Shown: positions 1 to 5,578, counted from the first letter of the stretch. The stretch is DNA of 6,550 nucleotides from Acidimicrobiia bacterium (GCA_029865445.1 JAOUGY010000214.1:1-6550), one strand, 5' to 3'. Notes: generated by a model from the letters alone, not told the origin. A program made the numbers and translations.

Positions 1-1
1 G

Positions 2-2146
2 ATTGCCCTCGCCGTTGACGAGTCCGCGCTCACCGGCGAGTCATTGCCGGTGTCGAAGAGCCCGAGGCCGACGGCCACCGACGTGGGCGTGGCCGAACGT
101 GCCTCCATGGTGCTGTCGGGCACCGTTGTCACGGCCGGGAGGGGCGAGGCTGTGGTGGTGGCCACCGGCCATGACACCGAGGTCGGCAGAATCGCCGGTC
201 TTCTCTCCGAGGACGAGCCCGAGACTCCTCTCCAACGGGACCTGGCCCGAATCGGCCGGCGAGTGGCGCTTCTCGCCGGTGTCGCCGCCGTGGTGGTCTT
301 CGTGGTCGGGCTCGGATCTGGAGGGAGCATCGAGTCGCTCTTCCTCATCGCGGTGGCGCTGGCGGTGGCGGCGATCCCGGAGGGATTGCCGGCCGTGACC
401 ACGATCACCCTTGCCCGGGGGGTTCGGACCATGGCGACCCGCAACGCCATCGTCCGACGTCTGCCGGCCGTGGAAGCGCTGGGTGCGGCTGAGGTCATCT
501 GCACCGACAAGACCGGCACGCTCACCCGCAACCGGATGAGCGTCGTCGAGACGGCAGTCGAAACCGAGCGACTCGAGCACCGGCTGGCTCGGGTTGTCGC
601 AAGCTGTTCCGACGTCAGGTGGACCGATGGCGAGTGGACGGGTGATCCAACCGAGATCGCCCTCGTCGAGTGGGCGGAGGGAAGCGGGTACGAGGTGTCG
701 GAGATCCGGGGAGCGCTACCCCGGGTCGATGAGCTGGGATTCGACTCTGACCGCAAACGCATGGTGACGCTCCACCAACTCCCGAACGGGGGTTGGCTCG
801 TTGCGATGAAAGGAGCGCCCGAGGTCATCGCGTCGCTGGCGTCGAAGGTGGAGACCGTCGCCGGCCCTCGGCCGATGGACGAGAGCTACCGGGAGCGGGT
901 GCTGGCGAAAGCCACCGACCTCGCCCGCCGTGGGCTCCGCACCATCGCCGTCGCCGAATTGGAGTCCTCGACTCGCCCCGAGGGTCTGGAACAGGCGGAA
1001 GGCGGTGTCACGTGGCTTGGCCTGTTCGGCATGGCGGATGAGGCCAGACCAGAGGTCGAAGGATCGATTCAGGTCTGTGAGGACGCGGGAATAAGAGTGG
1101 TCATGATCACCGGCGACCACGTCGTGACCGCCACCTCGATCGCGGACCAGATCGGGCTCAGGGACGGGAGGCAGGTCGTTGACCATCGCGGCCTGTCTGA
1201 GATGGATGATGCCCAACTTGCGGCGCGGATAGCCGACATCGGTGTGTTCGCCCGGGTCGAACCGCGGGACAAAGTGCGAATCGTGCAGGCGTGGCAGCAG
1301 CGAGGCGATCTCGTCGCCATGACTGGGGACGGTGTGAATGACGCACCCGCTCTGAGAATGGCCGACATCGGCGTGGCGATGGGATCGGGCACCGAGGTGT
1401 CCAAAGATGCGTCGGATGTCGTGCTCGCCGACGACGACTTCTCCACGATCGTGGCCGCCGTCGAGCTGGGACGCGCCATTTTCGCCAATCTGAGAAAGGT
1501 GACCTATTTCCTTCTGGCCGCCAATCTCAGCGAGATCGTCGTGATGCTGCTGGCGTTTCTTCTGTTCGCGTCCTATGGAGAACCGCTGCTGGCAGTGCAG
1601 CTGCTGTGGGTCAATCTGGTGACTGACGGCCTGCCGGCGTTGGCGCTGGGCGTCGACCCACCGGCGCGTGAACAGATGCAGCGACCCCCGGACAGCGATC
1701 GGAACATGCTCTCGGTGGCCCATCAGGCGCGACTGCTCTGGCAAGGCGTTGCTCTCGCCATCGGCCCATTGGGCCTGTTTTGGTATGGGGTGACGGCGGG
1801 ATATTCCTGGGAGGAGACCAGGTCGATGGCTTTCACCGGCCTCGTGATGACCCAGCTCGTCCACTCGCTCTCCGTCAGAGCCCAGAGCCGGTCGGTGTTC
1901 CGGACTCCCGTCCGCAACAATGCCCTGCTCCTCGCCATAGGCGTATCGGCAATGGTGCATGTCGGTGTGGTTTCGACCGCCGCAGGACAGACCTTCCTCG
2001 ACGTCGTGCCGCTGCACCCGGAGGCATGGCTCCTCATCGGGCTGGGAGCTGTGGTGTCCGCCTTGCTGATCGATCTGGTCAAGGTCGTAGTGCGAAACGC
2101 CCGTCCCCGTTCGGTGACGGCGCTGGACACGCTCCCGGGGTTGTGA
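2..2146 (+). CDS. P2-type (Ca2+-like) cation-transporting ATPase, 5' truncated by window edge
   Basis: An integral membrane pump that would couple ATP hydrolysis to cation export, most like the SERCA/PMCA/CtpF group. The frame is open from base 2, and 714 residues are visible. They begin inside the actuator domain with TGES (visible residues 11-14), so roughly 130-180 N-terminal residues lie outside the window; an apparent TTG start at 44 falls inside this domain and is not a real start. Other landmarks are PEGLP in M4, DKTGTLT with the phosphorylated Asp at 506-508, KGAPE of the nucleotide-binding domain (Lys at 809-811), the TGD segment near 1110, and TGDGVNDAP at 1322-1348. M5 carries NLSE (Asn 1523-1525, Glu 1532-1534) and M6 carries NLVTD (Asn 1613-1615, Thr 1622-1624, Asp 1625-1627), matching known Ca2+ ligands. 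M8 has Gln (1853-1855) where SERCA has Glu908. Four hydrophobic C-terminal segments follow M6. Ca2+ is the best guess for substrate; Na+ or Mn2+ cannot be excluded. Confidence 0.95.
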   Translation: MALAVDESALTGESLPVSKSPRPTATDVGVAERASMVLSGTVVTAGRGEAVVVATGHDTEVGRIAGLLSEDEPETPLQRDLARIGRRVALLAGVAAVVVFVVGLGSGGSIESLFLIAVALAVAAIPEGLPAVTTITLARGVRTMATRNAIVRRLPAVEALGAAEVICTDKTGTLTRNRMSVVETAVETERLEHRLARVVASCSDVRWTDGEWTGDPTEIALVEWAEGSGYEVSEIRGALPRVDELGFDSDRKRMVTLHQLPNGGWLVAMKGAPEVIASLASKVETVAGPRPMDESYRERVLAKATDLARRGLRTIAVAELESSTRPEGLEQAEGGVTWLGLFGMADEARPEVEGSIQVCEDAGIRVVMITGDHVVTATSIADQIGLRDGRQVVDHRGLSEMDDAQLAARIADIGVFARVEPRDKVRIVQAWQQRGDLVAMTGDGVNDAPALRMADIGVAMGSGTEVSKDASDVVLADDDFSTIVAAVELGRAIFANLRKVTYFLLAANLSEIVVMLLAFLLFASYGEPLLAVQLLWVNLVTDGLPALALGVDPPAREQMQRPPDSDRNMLSVAHQARLLWQGVALAIGPLGLFWYGVTAGYSWEETRSMAFTGLVMTQLVHSLSVRAQSRSVFRTPVRNNALLLAIGVSAMVHVGVVSTAAGQTFLDVVPLHPEAWLLIGLGAVVSALLIDLVKVVVRNARPRSVTALDTLPGL

Positions 2147-2164
2147 TCGGCGAGCCATGGTTAT

Positions 2165-2180
2165 CCGCAGTTCTCTGCGG
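2165..2180 (+). terminator. Hairpin after the ATPase gene, possible terminator
   Basis: A perfect 6-bp stem, CCGCAG and CTGCGG, with a 4-nt TTCT loop begins 18 nt after the ATPase stop codon. A T-G wobble could extend it by one pair. There is no T-tract directly behind it, so efficient intrinsic termination is doubtful; it could also be an attenuating or mRNA-end-protecting hairpin. It separates the ATPase from the CBS gene, whose start lies 110 nt further on. Confidence 0.35.
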
Positions 2181-2188
2181 GCGACGAT

Positions 2189-2202
2189 GGGTCTTTCGTC
2201 AC
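2189..2202 (+). promoter_or_regulatory. Possible degenerate DosR-type operator
   Basis: GGGTCTTTCGTCAC matches 11 of 14 positions of the core of the mycobacterial DosR box as I recall it (GGGACTWWAGTCCC). It lies about 90 nt upstream of the CBS gene, where an activator site would be expected. The outer flanks of the 20-bp consensus are not matched, and the arms are imperfectly palindromic. A second GGGAC half-like element starts at 2210. The reason to note it is the DosR-like regulator encoded at 4788-5468; by sequence alone the match is weak. Confidence 0.2.
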
Positions 2203-2278
2203 ACGCCGTGGGACCAATTCTTCTTCTGGAGGAAGCAACCCGGGGCAACCATGGGCCTTGGAGACGGTTGAGCCGCGT

Positions 2279-2285
2279 GGAGGTG
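2279..2285 (+). promoter_or_regulatory. Ribosome binding site that fixes the CBS gene start
   Basis: GGAGGTG ends 5 nt before the ATG at 2291. This supports that ATG over the in-frame TTG at 2258, which has no comparable purine-rich site and would add 11 residues unlike any CBS domain N-terminus. Confidence 0.7.
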
Positions 2286-2290
2286 GCATC

Positions 2291-2677
2291 ATGGAGATCA
2301 GGAATCTCATAGGCGGAACGGCCAACATTTGCGGGCCGGACGTGACGGTGGCCGAGGCAGCGAGAACGATGGTGTCCGAAGGTATCGGATCCATCGGCGT
2401 CGTCGAAAGCGGCGCTTTGGAAGGGATCTTCACCGAGAGGGACGTCGTGCGTGCCCTCGCCGACGGTGCTGATCCCTACGAGAGCACCGTGAGTCTGTGG
2501 ATGACGCCCGACCCCGACATGTTGTCACCTGAGGTCGACGTCGACGACGCTGCGGAATGGCTTCTCGCAACCGGCTACCGGCACCTTCCTGTTGTTGAAA
2601 ACGGGTCGTTGATCGGAATCGTGTCCATCAAGGACGTCCTGTGGGCGCTGCGGGATCCTGACCGTCGAGGAGGATGA
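2291..2677 (+). CDS. Tandem CBS-domain protein (Hrp1-like)
   Basis: A 128-residue cytoplasmic protein made almost entirely of two CBS motifs, about residues 8-58 and 71-122, which together form one Bateman module. Such modules usually bind adenosine nucleotides and act as energy or ligand sensors. Each half has the ribose/phosphate-contact pattern: GIFTERD at 45-51 (Thr48, Asp51) and GIVSIKD at 109-115 (Ser112, Asp115). There is no fused catalytic domain, no zinc-ribbon cysteine set and no membrane segment. The length and architecture resemble M. tuberculosis Hrp1 (Rv2626c), a DosR-regulon protein; that similarity is by architecture and general sequence style. The ATG at 2291 was chosen for its strong Shine-Dalgarno sequence. 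The next gene starts 6 nt after this stop, so the two are very likely co-transcribed. The ligand and partner are unknown. Confidence 0.88.
   Translation: MEIRNLIGGTANICGPDVTVAEAARTMVSEGIGSIGVVESGALEGIFTERDVVRALADGADPYESTVSLWMTPDPDMLSPEVDVDDAAEWLLATGYRHLPVVENGSLIGIVSIKDVLWALRDPDRRGG
2667..2673 (+). promoter_or_regulatory. Ribosome binding site inside the end of the CBS gene
   Basis: GAGGAGG overlaps the last codons of the CBS gene and lies 10 nt before the ATG at 2684. This indicates translational linkage of the two genes. Confidence 0.6.
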
Positions 2678-2683
2678 GCGGCC

Positions 2684-3145
2684 ATGAAGGTCAGTAGGGA
2701 GCGACGGCTCGGGGTGTCGCTCGGCTCGGCCATCCGTCTACTCGACGAGTGTCCCGAAGACATCCTGGGCACCGACGAGTTGTCGGTCGAGCTCTTCGGC
2801 TTCGAGATCTCACACGATGTGAAAGTTGCCGTCGGAGAACTCATCGTGGTGGCAGAACCGCTGGAGGTGGCCGTTCTGCCCTTTCGCATCGAAGCCGGTT
2901 CGGGCGCCGAGGTCTTCCCGGTGCTCGATGCGGAGCTCGAAGTGATGCCGACCAGCGAGTGCGGCATCGCCCTCACCCTGGATGGGGCCTACCGCCCGCC
3001 GGGAGGGCTGCTCGGAGAAGCGGTCGATCGCCTGGCGTTGGGTCATGTGGCGAGGGAAGCGATAGAAAGGTATTTCGACCGGGTCGTCGACCGCATCCGT
3101 CGTGGGTCGGCTTCACTCGACGCTCTCGAAGGGGTTCCGGTTTGA
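2684..3145 (+). CDS. Uncharacterised small protein, SRPBCC/START-like, paralogue of the next gene
   Basis: I do not recognise a named function. The protein has 153 residues with no signal peptide or membrane helix. It is predicted alpha/beta: an N-terminal helix, alternating beta strands (about 35-100), the motif GAYRPP at 101-106, then a long amphipathic helix (about 110-140, containing EAVDRLALGHVAREA). Strands followed by a proline-rich turn and a long C-terminal helix are typical of SRPBCC/polyketide-cyclase-like folds, which usually bind hydrophobic ligands; this fold call is inference. It aligns without gaps to the next gene over FP-x-x-DAE through YRPP and into the helix, with about 10 identities in 27 residues before the helix and 10 in 32 within it. 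It starts 6 nt after the CBS gene and is preceded by a good Shine-Dalgarno. The charged C-terminal tail (about 141-153) has no counterpart feature I recognise. Confidence 0.8.
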   Translation: MKVSRERRLGVSLGSAIRLLDECPEDILGTDELSVELFGFEISHDVKVAVGELIVVAEPLEVAVLPFRIEAGSGAEVFPVLDAELEVMPTSECGIALTLDGAYRPPGGLLGEAVDRLALGHVAREAIERYFDRVVDRIRRGSASLDALEGVPV

Positions 3146-3164
3146 AGCCGGCGATCGGACGAGC

Positions 3165-3170
3165 GGAGGG
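3165..3170 (+). promoter_or_regulatory. Ribosome binding site for a GTG start
   Basis: GGAGGG lies 8 nt before the GTG at 3179 and supports this non-ATG start for the second paralogue. No better in-frame ATG lies upstream in the 33-nt gap. Confidence 0.55.
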
Positions 3171-3178
3171 GCCGGGTC

Positions 3179-3631
3179 GTGCTTGTCCATGACTTCGTCG
3201 ACGTCGATGTGGCCTTTGACGAGGTGGTGTCGATCCTGACCGACGCGGGTGACGAGATGGGCATCTGGGCCTCGGCCGCCTTTCGCCGGGGAGAGAAGTT
3301 GACTCTGGGACCGGGAGAGGCAGCCTCGGCTCCTATCAGCCTCGAGATCGGAGCTCCGCTCGTCGGTACCGACGTGGTCACGATCCCGATGTCGTGGATC
3401 GCTGCTTCCGGGTCCAGGCTCTTTCCGAGAATGGACGCCGAGGTGGTGATTGCGCCGCTGGGCCCGAGCGCGACGCATCTCGAGTTCCGAGGGAGCTACA
3501 GGCCTCCTATGGAAGGATTCGGAGAGTTCCTCGATCGGATCGCATTCCACCACGTGGCCGAGTCCACGGTTCACGGCTTCATGGAGCGGGTGGCATCGGC
3601 GCTCGTCGTGGAGTCCCGGTCGACCGACTGA
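3179..3631 (+). CDS. Uncharacterised small protein, SRPBCC/START-like, second copy of the tandem pair
   Basis: No named function is recognised. The protein has 150 residues and is predicted soluble. The N-terminus (strand VHDFVDVDVAFDEVVSILTD, residues 3-22) looks like the opening strand and helix of SRPBCC proteins. Strands follow from about 35 to 104, then GSYRPP at 105-110 and a C-terminal helix (about 112-143, with GEFLDRIAFHHVAEST). FPRMDAE (82-88) and YRPP correspond position for position to FPVLDAE and YRPP in the preceding protein, so the two arose by duplication, although they are now well diverged. The GTG start is chosen from the Shine-Dalgarno 8 nt upstream. It lies 33 nt after the previous gene, in an apparent CBS-paralogue-paralogue operon. 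Its stop is 3 nt from the stop of the convergent histidine kinase gene. A hydrophobic ligand or a role as a dimer with its neighbour is possible, but nothing in the sequence proves it. Confidence 0.8.
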   Translation: MLVHDFVDVDVAFDEVVSILTDAGDEMGIWASAAFRRGEKLTLGPGEAASAPISLEIGAPLVGTDVVTIPMSWIAASGSRLFPRMDAEVVIAPLGPSATHLEFRGSYRPPMEGFGEFLDRIAFHHVAESTVHGFMERVASALVVESRSTD

Positions 3632-3634
3632 CGC

Positions 3635-4741
3635 TCAGACGGGGAGTTCGGCTCTCACGGTCGTGCCCACCCCTTCGGCGGACTCGATCGAGATGCGACC
3701 GCCGAGCCGTTTCGCTCGGGTCGCGAGGTTGTCAAGACCCATACCTCTATCCACCGTATCGGGGTCGAAGCCGACGCCGTCGTCGCGCACCACGAGCGTC
3801 AGGTGCTGCTGCGACCCGTCGACTCGTACCGACACCGACGATGCGTCGGCGTGCCGGACCGCATTCGACACAGCCTCTCGGATCGTGGCCAGCGCCTCGT
3901 CGATGACATCGGGCGGGCAGGAACTCAACGAACCCACATTCACCGATACGTCGATACCCCTCCCTCCTGCCAACCGTTCGACCATGCGCCGGATAGTTCG
4001 TTCCGGATCGGCGATCGTGGCTGCCACCGATCGGATATCGAAGATGAATGACCGGAGGGCGGCGATCGACTGGTCGATGCGTTCTACGGCATCGTCCAAT
4101 CGGGTGGCGACCCCCGGGTCGTCGATGCTCATCGTCACGGCTTGCAGGGTGAGGCCGGTTGCGAACAGATCCTGTATCACCGAGTCGTGGAGGTCCCGGG
4201 CGATCCGCTCCCGGTCCTCCGCAAGCGCGACCCGTGTGAGACGCTCATGGAGCCGCGCTGCCGAAATCGCCGATCCGGCGATGGCGGCGAGTGCGGTGAC
4301 GAGTTCCTCGTCGGACTCGTCGAATCCACCTGGCTTCTCGGTGAGGTACAGGTTGCCGAACACGGTGGCTCCGGCCCTGACCGGCACGCCCAGGAACGAC
4401 GTCATCGGCGGATGACCCGCCGGGAAGCCGGATGAATTGGGATGGTCTCCGATGGCATCGAGCCTGATGGGTTCGGGATGGTCGATGAGCACCCCGAGCA
4501 CGCCCTTACCAACCGGAGGCGCTCCGATGGTGGCCGCGGCCTCGGTGCTGAGGCCCGTATAGATGAAATCGATGAGCGTCCCGTGCTCTCCCACGACGCC
4601 CATGGCGGCATAGCGGGCGCCTGTCGTCTCGCGTGCCATCGTGACCGTCGTCTCCAAGACCGAGCGGAGTTCGAGCTTGCCGGCGACCGCGGCCGCGGCC
4701 TGTACCAATACGCCGAATCGCTCCAGTGACACGCGCTGCAT
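3635..4741 (-). CDS. Soluble GAF-domain sensor histidine kinase, DosS/DevS-like
   Basis: A 368-residue cytoplasmic two-component kinase. The GAF domain spans about residues 24-165 and includes GFPAGHPPM (His110) and FGNLYLTEK (Tyr132); these match DosS His149, the proximal haem ligand, and Tyr171 of the distal pocket as I recall that sequence. A HisKA_3 dimerisation helix follows with RDLHDSVIQ, where His185 is the phospho-acceptor. The HATPase_c domain has NAVRHA (Asn293), DDGVGF (320-325), GMGLDNL (333-339) and GVGTT (357-361). There is no transmembrane segment. DosS is about 578 residues with two GAF domains; this protein has one, equivalent to the haem-binding GAF-A. The same frame stays open upstream to 5293, but that part is antisense to the regulator and is not coding; homology begins at the ATG at 4741, with an adjacent GTG at 4744 as an alternative. 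No well-spaced Shine-Dalgarno is present. The divergent regulator is its obvious partner. Haem binding is inferred. Confidence 0.92.
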   Translation of the reverse strand: MQRVSLERFGVLVQAAAAVAGKLELRSVLETTVTMARETTGARYAAMGVVGEHGTLIDFIYTGLSTEAAATIGAPPVGKGVLGVLIDHPEPIRLDAIGDHPNSSGFPAGHPPMTSFLGVPVRAGATVFGNLYLTEKPGGFDESDEELVTALAAIAGSAISAARLHERLTRVALAEDRERIARDLHDSVIQDLFATGLTLQAVTMSIDDPGVATRLDDAVERIDQSIAALRSFIFDIRSVAATIADPERTIRRMVERLAGGRGIDVSVNVGSLSSCPPDVIDEALATIREAVSNAVRHADASSVSVRVDGSQQHLTLVVRDDGVGFDPDTVDRGMGLDNLATRAKRLGGRISIESAEGVGTTVRAELPV

Positions 4742-4749
4742 CACTGTGG

Positions 4750-4755
4750 AGCGTA
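4750..4755 (-). promoter_or_regulatory. Candidate -10 element for the kinase gene (possibly leaderless)
   Basis: On the minus strand these bases read TACGCT, a TANNNT-type -10. A -35-like TCGACC (plus-strand 4773-4778, 4 of 6 matches to TTGACA) lies exactly 17 bp upstream. Initiation 6-9 nt downstream would fall on the GTG at 4744 or the ATG at 4741, so the kinase mRNA may have no leader, which fits the lack of a usable Shine-Dalgarno. Confidence 0.45.
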
Positions 4756-4764
4756 CTTCCCGGT

Positions 4765-4770
4765 TACGCT
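4765..4770 (+). promoter_or_regulatory. Candidate -10 element for the response regulator gene
   Basis: TACGCT on the plus strand, 17 nt before the regulator ATG. Initiation near 4777 would give an approximately 11-nt leader containing GAGGTGAGG. No -35 match is found at 16-18 bp spacing (CACTGT or TCACTG), so the promoter would be weak or dependent on an activator, possibly the regulator itself. Confidence 0.35.
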
Positions 4771-4776
4771 TGGGTC

Positions 4777-4785
4777 GAGGTGAGG
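4777..4785 (+). promoter_or_regulatory. Ribosome binding site for the response regulator
   Basis: GAGGTGAGG sits just before the ATG at 4788. It decides this start against an in-frame candidate at 4641, which would lie inside the kinase gene and add 49 residues unrelated to receiver domains. Confidence 0.65.
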
Positions 4786-4787
4786 CG

Positions 4788-5468
4788 ATGAAGGTGCTGC
4801 TTGTGGACGACCATGAAGTCGTTCGCGAAGGGCTTAGAGCGATGCTCGAGGCCGAAGAAGACATCAATGTGGTCGGTGAGGCCGGGACGGCCGCGGACGC
4901 GATCCGGCGCGTCGGATTCGACGACCCCGAGGTGGTTGTGCTCGACGTCCGGCTGCCCGACGGCTCGGGCGTCGAGGCATGTCGCGAGATCCGGCAGCGG
5001 TTCCCCGAGGTCAAGGTGTTGATGCTCACCTCGTTCGCCGACGAAGAAGCCTTGATGTCGGCGATCATGGCCGGAGCCGCCGGATATGTGCTCAAGAGGA
5101 TCAAGGGCCATGACCTGATCGACTCGATCCGCCGGGTCGGCCGCGGGGAATCACTGCTCGATCCCGACATGACTGAGCGGCTCTTCAAGAAACTGCGCGG
5201 AGACGAGCCCGAGGATCCGCTTCTCGCCCGCCTTTCGCCCCAAGAGCGGACGATCCTCGAACACATCGCCGAAGGCAAGACCAACCGGCACATCGCCGAA
5301 GAGATGTTCCTCGCCGAAAAGACGGTGAAGAACTACGTGTCCAACATGCTGTCCAAGATGGGCATGCACCGACGCAGCGAGGCAGCTGCGTACATGGCCC
5401 GGTTGTCCGCCCACAAGGGTGACGAGTACCCGCCTGAAGACTGGCCCGAAGGCAAAAACCCGATCTGA
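4788..5468 (+). CDS. NarL/FixJ-family response regulator, DosR/DevR-like
   Basis: A 226-residue DNA-binding regulator, presumably phosphorylated by the divergently encoded kinase. The receiver domain spans residues 1-118, with the acidic pair DD (7-8), phospho-acceptor Asp53 in LDVRLPDG, Thr81 in MLTS and Lys103 in GYVLK. After a linker (PEDPLLARLS, from 141) comes a LuxR-type helix-turn-helix at about 149-207. Its recognition helix, in AEKTVKNYVS, carries Lys178, Lys181 and Asn182, which correspond to DNA-contacting Lys179, Lys182 and Asn183 of M. tuberculosis DosR with a one-residue offset. Receiver segments such as DDHEVVR, VVGEAG, LDVRLPDG and GYV-K-IKG also read like DosR. The C-terminal tail from 208 is acidic and proline-rich. 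The ATG start follows a strong Shine-Dalgarno. Targets are likely to include nearby genes; an autoregulatory site is not obvious. Family assignment is very secure, orthology to DosR is probable but unproven. Confidence 0.95.
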   Translation: MKVLLVDDHEVVREGLRAMLEAEEDINVVGEAGTAADAIRRVGFDDPEVVVLDVRLPDGSGVEACREIRQRFPEVKVLMLTSFADEEALMSAIMAGAAGYVLKRIKGHDLIDSIRRVGRGESLLDPDMTERLFKKLRGDEPEDPLLARLSPQERTILEHIAEGKTNRHIAEEMFLAEKTVKNYVSNMLSKMGMHRRSEAAAYMARLSAHKGDEYPPEDWPEGKNPI

Positions 5469-5476
5469 CCACCTGC

Positions 5477-5502
5477 CCCGCTGCCTGGCGAAGGCGGGCG
5501 GG
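5477..5502 (+). terminator. GC-rich hairpin after the regulator gene, possible terminator
   Basis: A stem pairs 5477-5485 (CCCGCTGCC) with 5493-5502, with one G-T wobble and one bulged G around a 7-nt loop, starting 9 nt after the stop codon. An alternative shorter stem (CTGCCT with AGGCGG, 5481-5497) overlaps it. No T-tract follows, so this is only a candidate transcript end. Confidence 0.4.
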
Positions 5503-5521
5503 TTCGCACGGGTCGTCCCCA

Positions 5522-5549
5522 TTTCAAACTCCCGCCACCCGGGTATCCT
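5522..5549 (+). promoter_or_regulatory. Candidate promoter for the DUF3105 gene
   Basis: A -10-like TATCCT at 5544-5549 lies 16 bp after TTTCAA (5522-5527), a poor -35 with 3 of 6 matches. The -10 sits in the 8-nt spacer of an inverted repeat CCCGG/CCGGG (5538-5542 and 5551-5555), which could be an operator. The expected leader of about 23 nt contains the ribosome binding site GAGGAA at 5567-5572. Confidence 0.35.
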
Positions 5550-5578
5550 GCCGGGAATCCAAATCCGAGGAACAGTCC

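Larger units (their letters stand above)
4750..4770. repeat. Perfect 6-bp inverted repeat centred in the divergent promoter region
   Basis: AGCGTA (4750-4755), a 9-nt spacer, then TACGCT (4765-4770). The dyad centre is at 4760, in the 46-nt gap between the kinase and regulator start codons. The arms coincide with the proposed -10 elements on the two strands, so it may be an operator, a symmetrical promoter pair, or both. Confidence 0.5.

Noticed and set aside
716..2248. Long minus-strand open frame (510 codons) opposite the ATPase
   Set aside because: Its product is rich in His, Arg, Gly and Asp with no recognisable domain. The plus strand there encodes all the P-type ATPase core motifs. Long antisense frames are common in GC-rich coding DNA.
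1780..2271. 163-codon plus-strand frame overlapping the ATPase 3' end and the gap after it
   Set aside because: It is out of frame with ATPase M7-M10, Arg/Pro/Gly-rich and without motifs; only its tail extends into the intergenic gap.
3450..4415. 321-codon plus-strand open frame opposite the kinase gene
   Set aside because: Composition is Ser/Arg/Thr-biased with no domain, while the minus strand carries the GAF, HisKA_3 and ATPase motifs.
4771..4781. TTGGGTCGAGG as a DosR half-site for regulator autoregulation
   Set aside because: It has only a partial half-site, no second arm, and overlaps the ribosome binding site, which explains the purines.
4742..5293. In-frame 184-codon extension of the kinase opposite the regulator gene
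   Set aside because: It is Ser/Arg/Thr-rich low-complexity translation of the antisense strand of a well-conserved response regulator. Kinase homology and the promoter signal both start at about 4741-4744.
5505..5521. GGGTCGTCCCC as a second DosR-type box upstream of DUF3105
   Set aside because: The half-sites are 3 nt too close for the 14-bp DosR core, and the resemblance is limited to the G and C runs.
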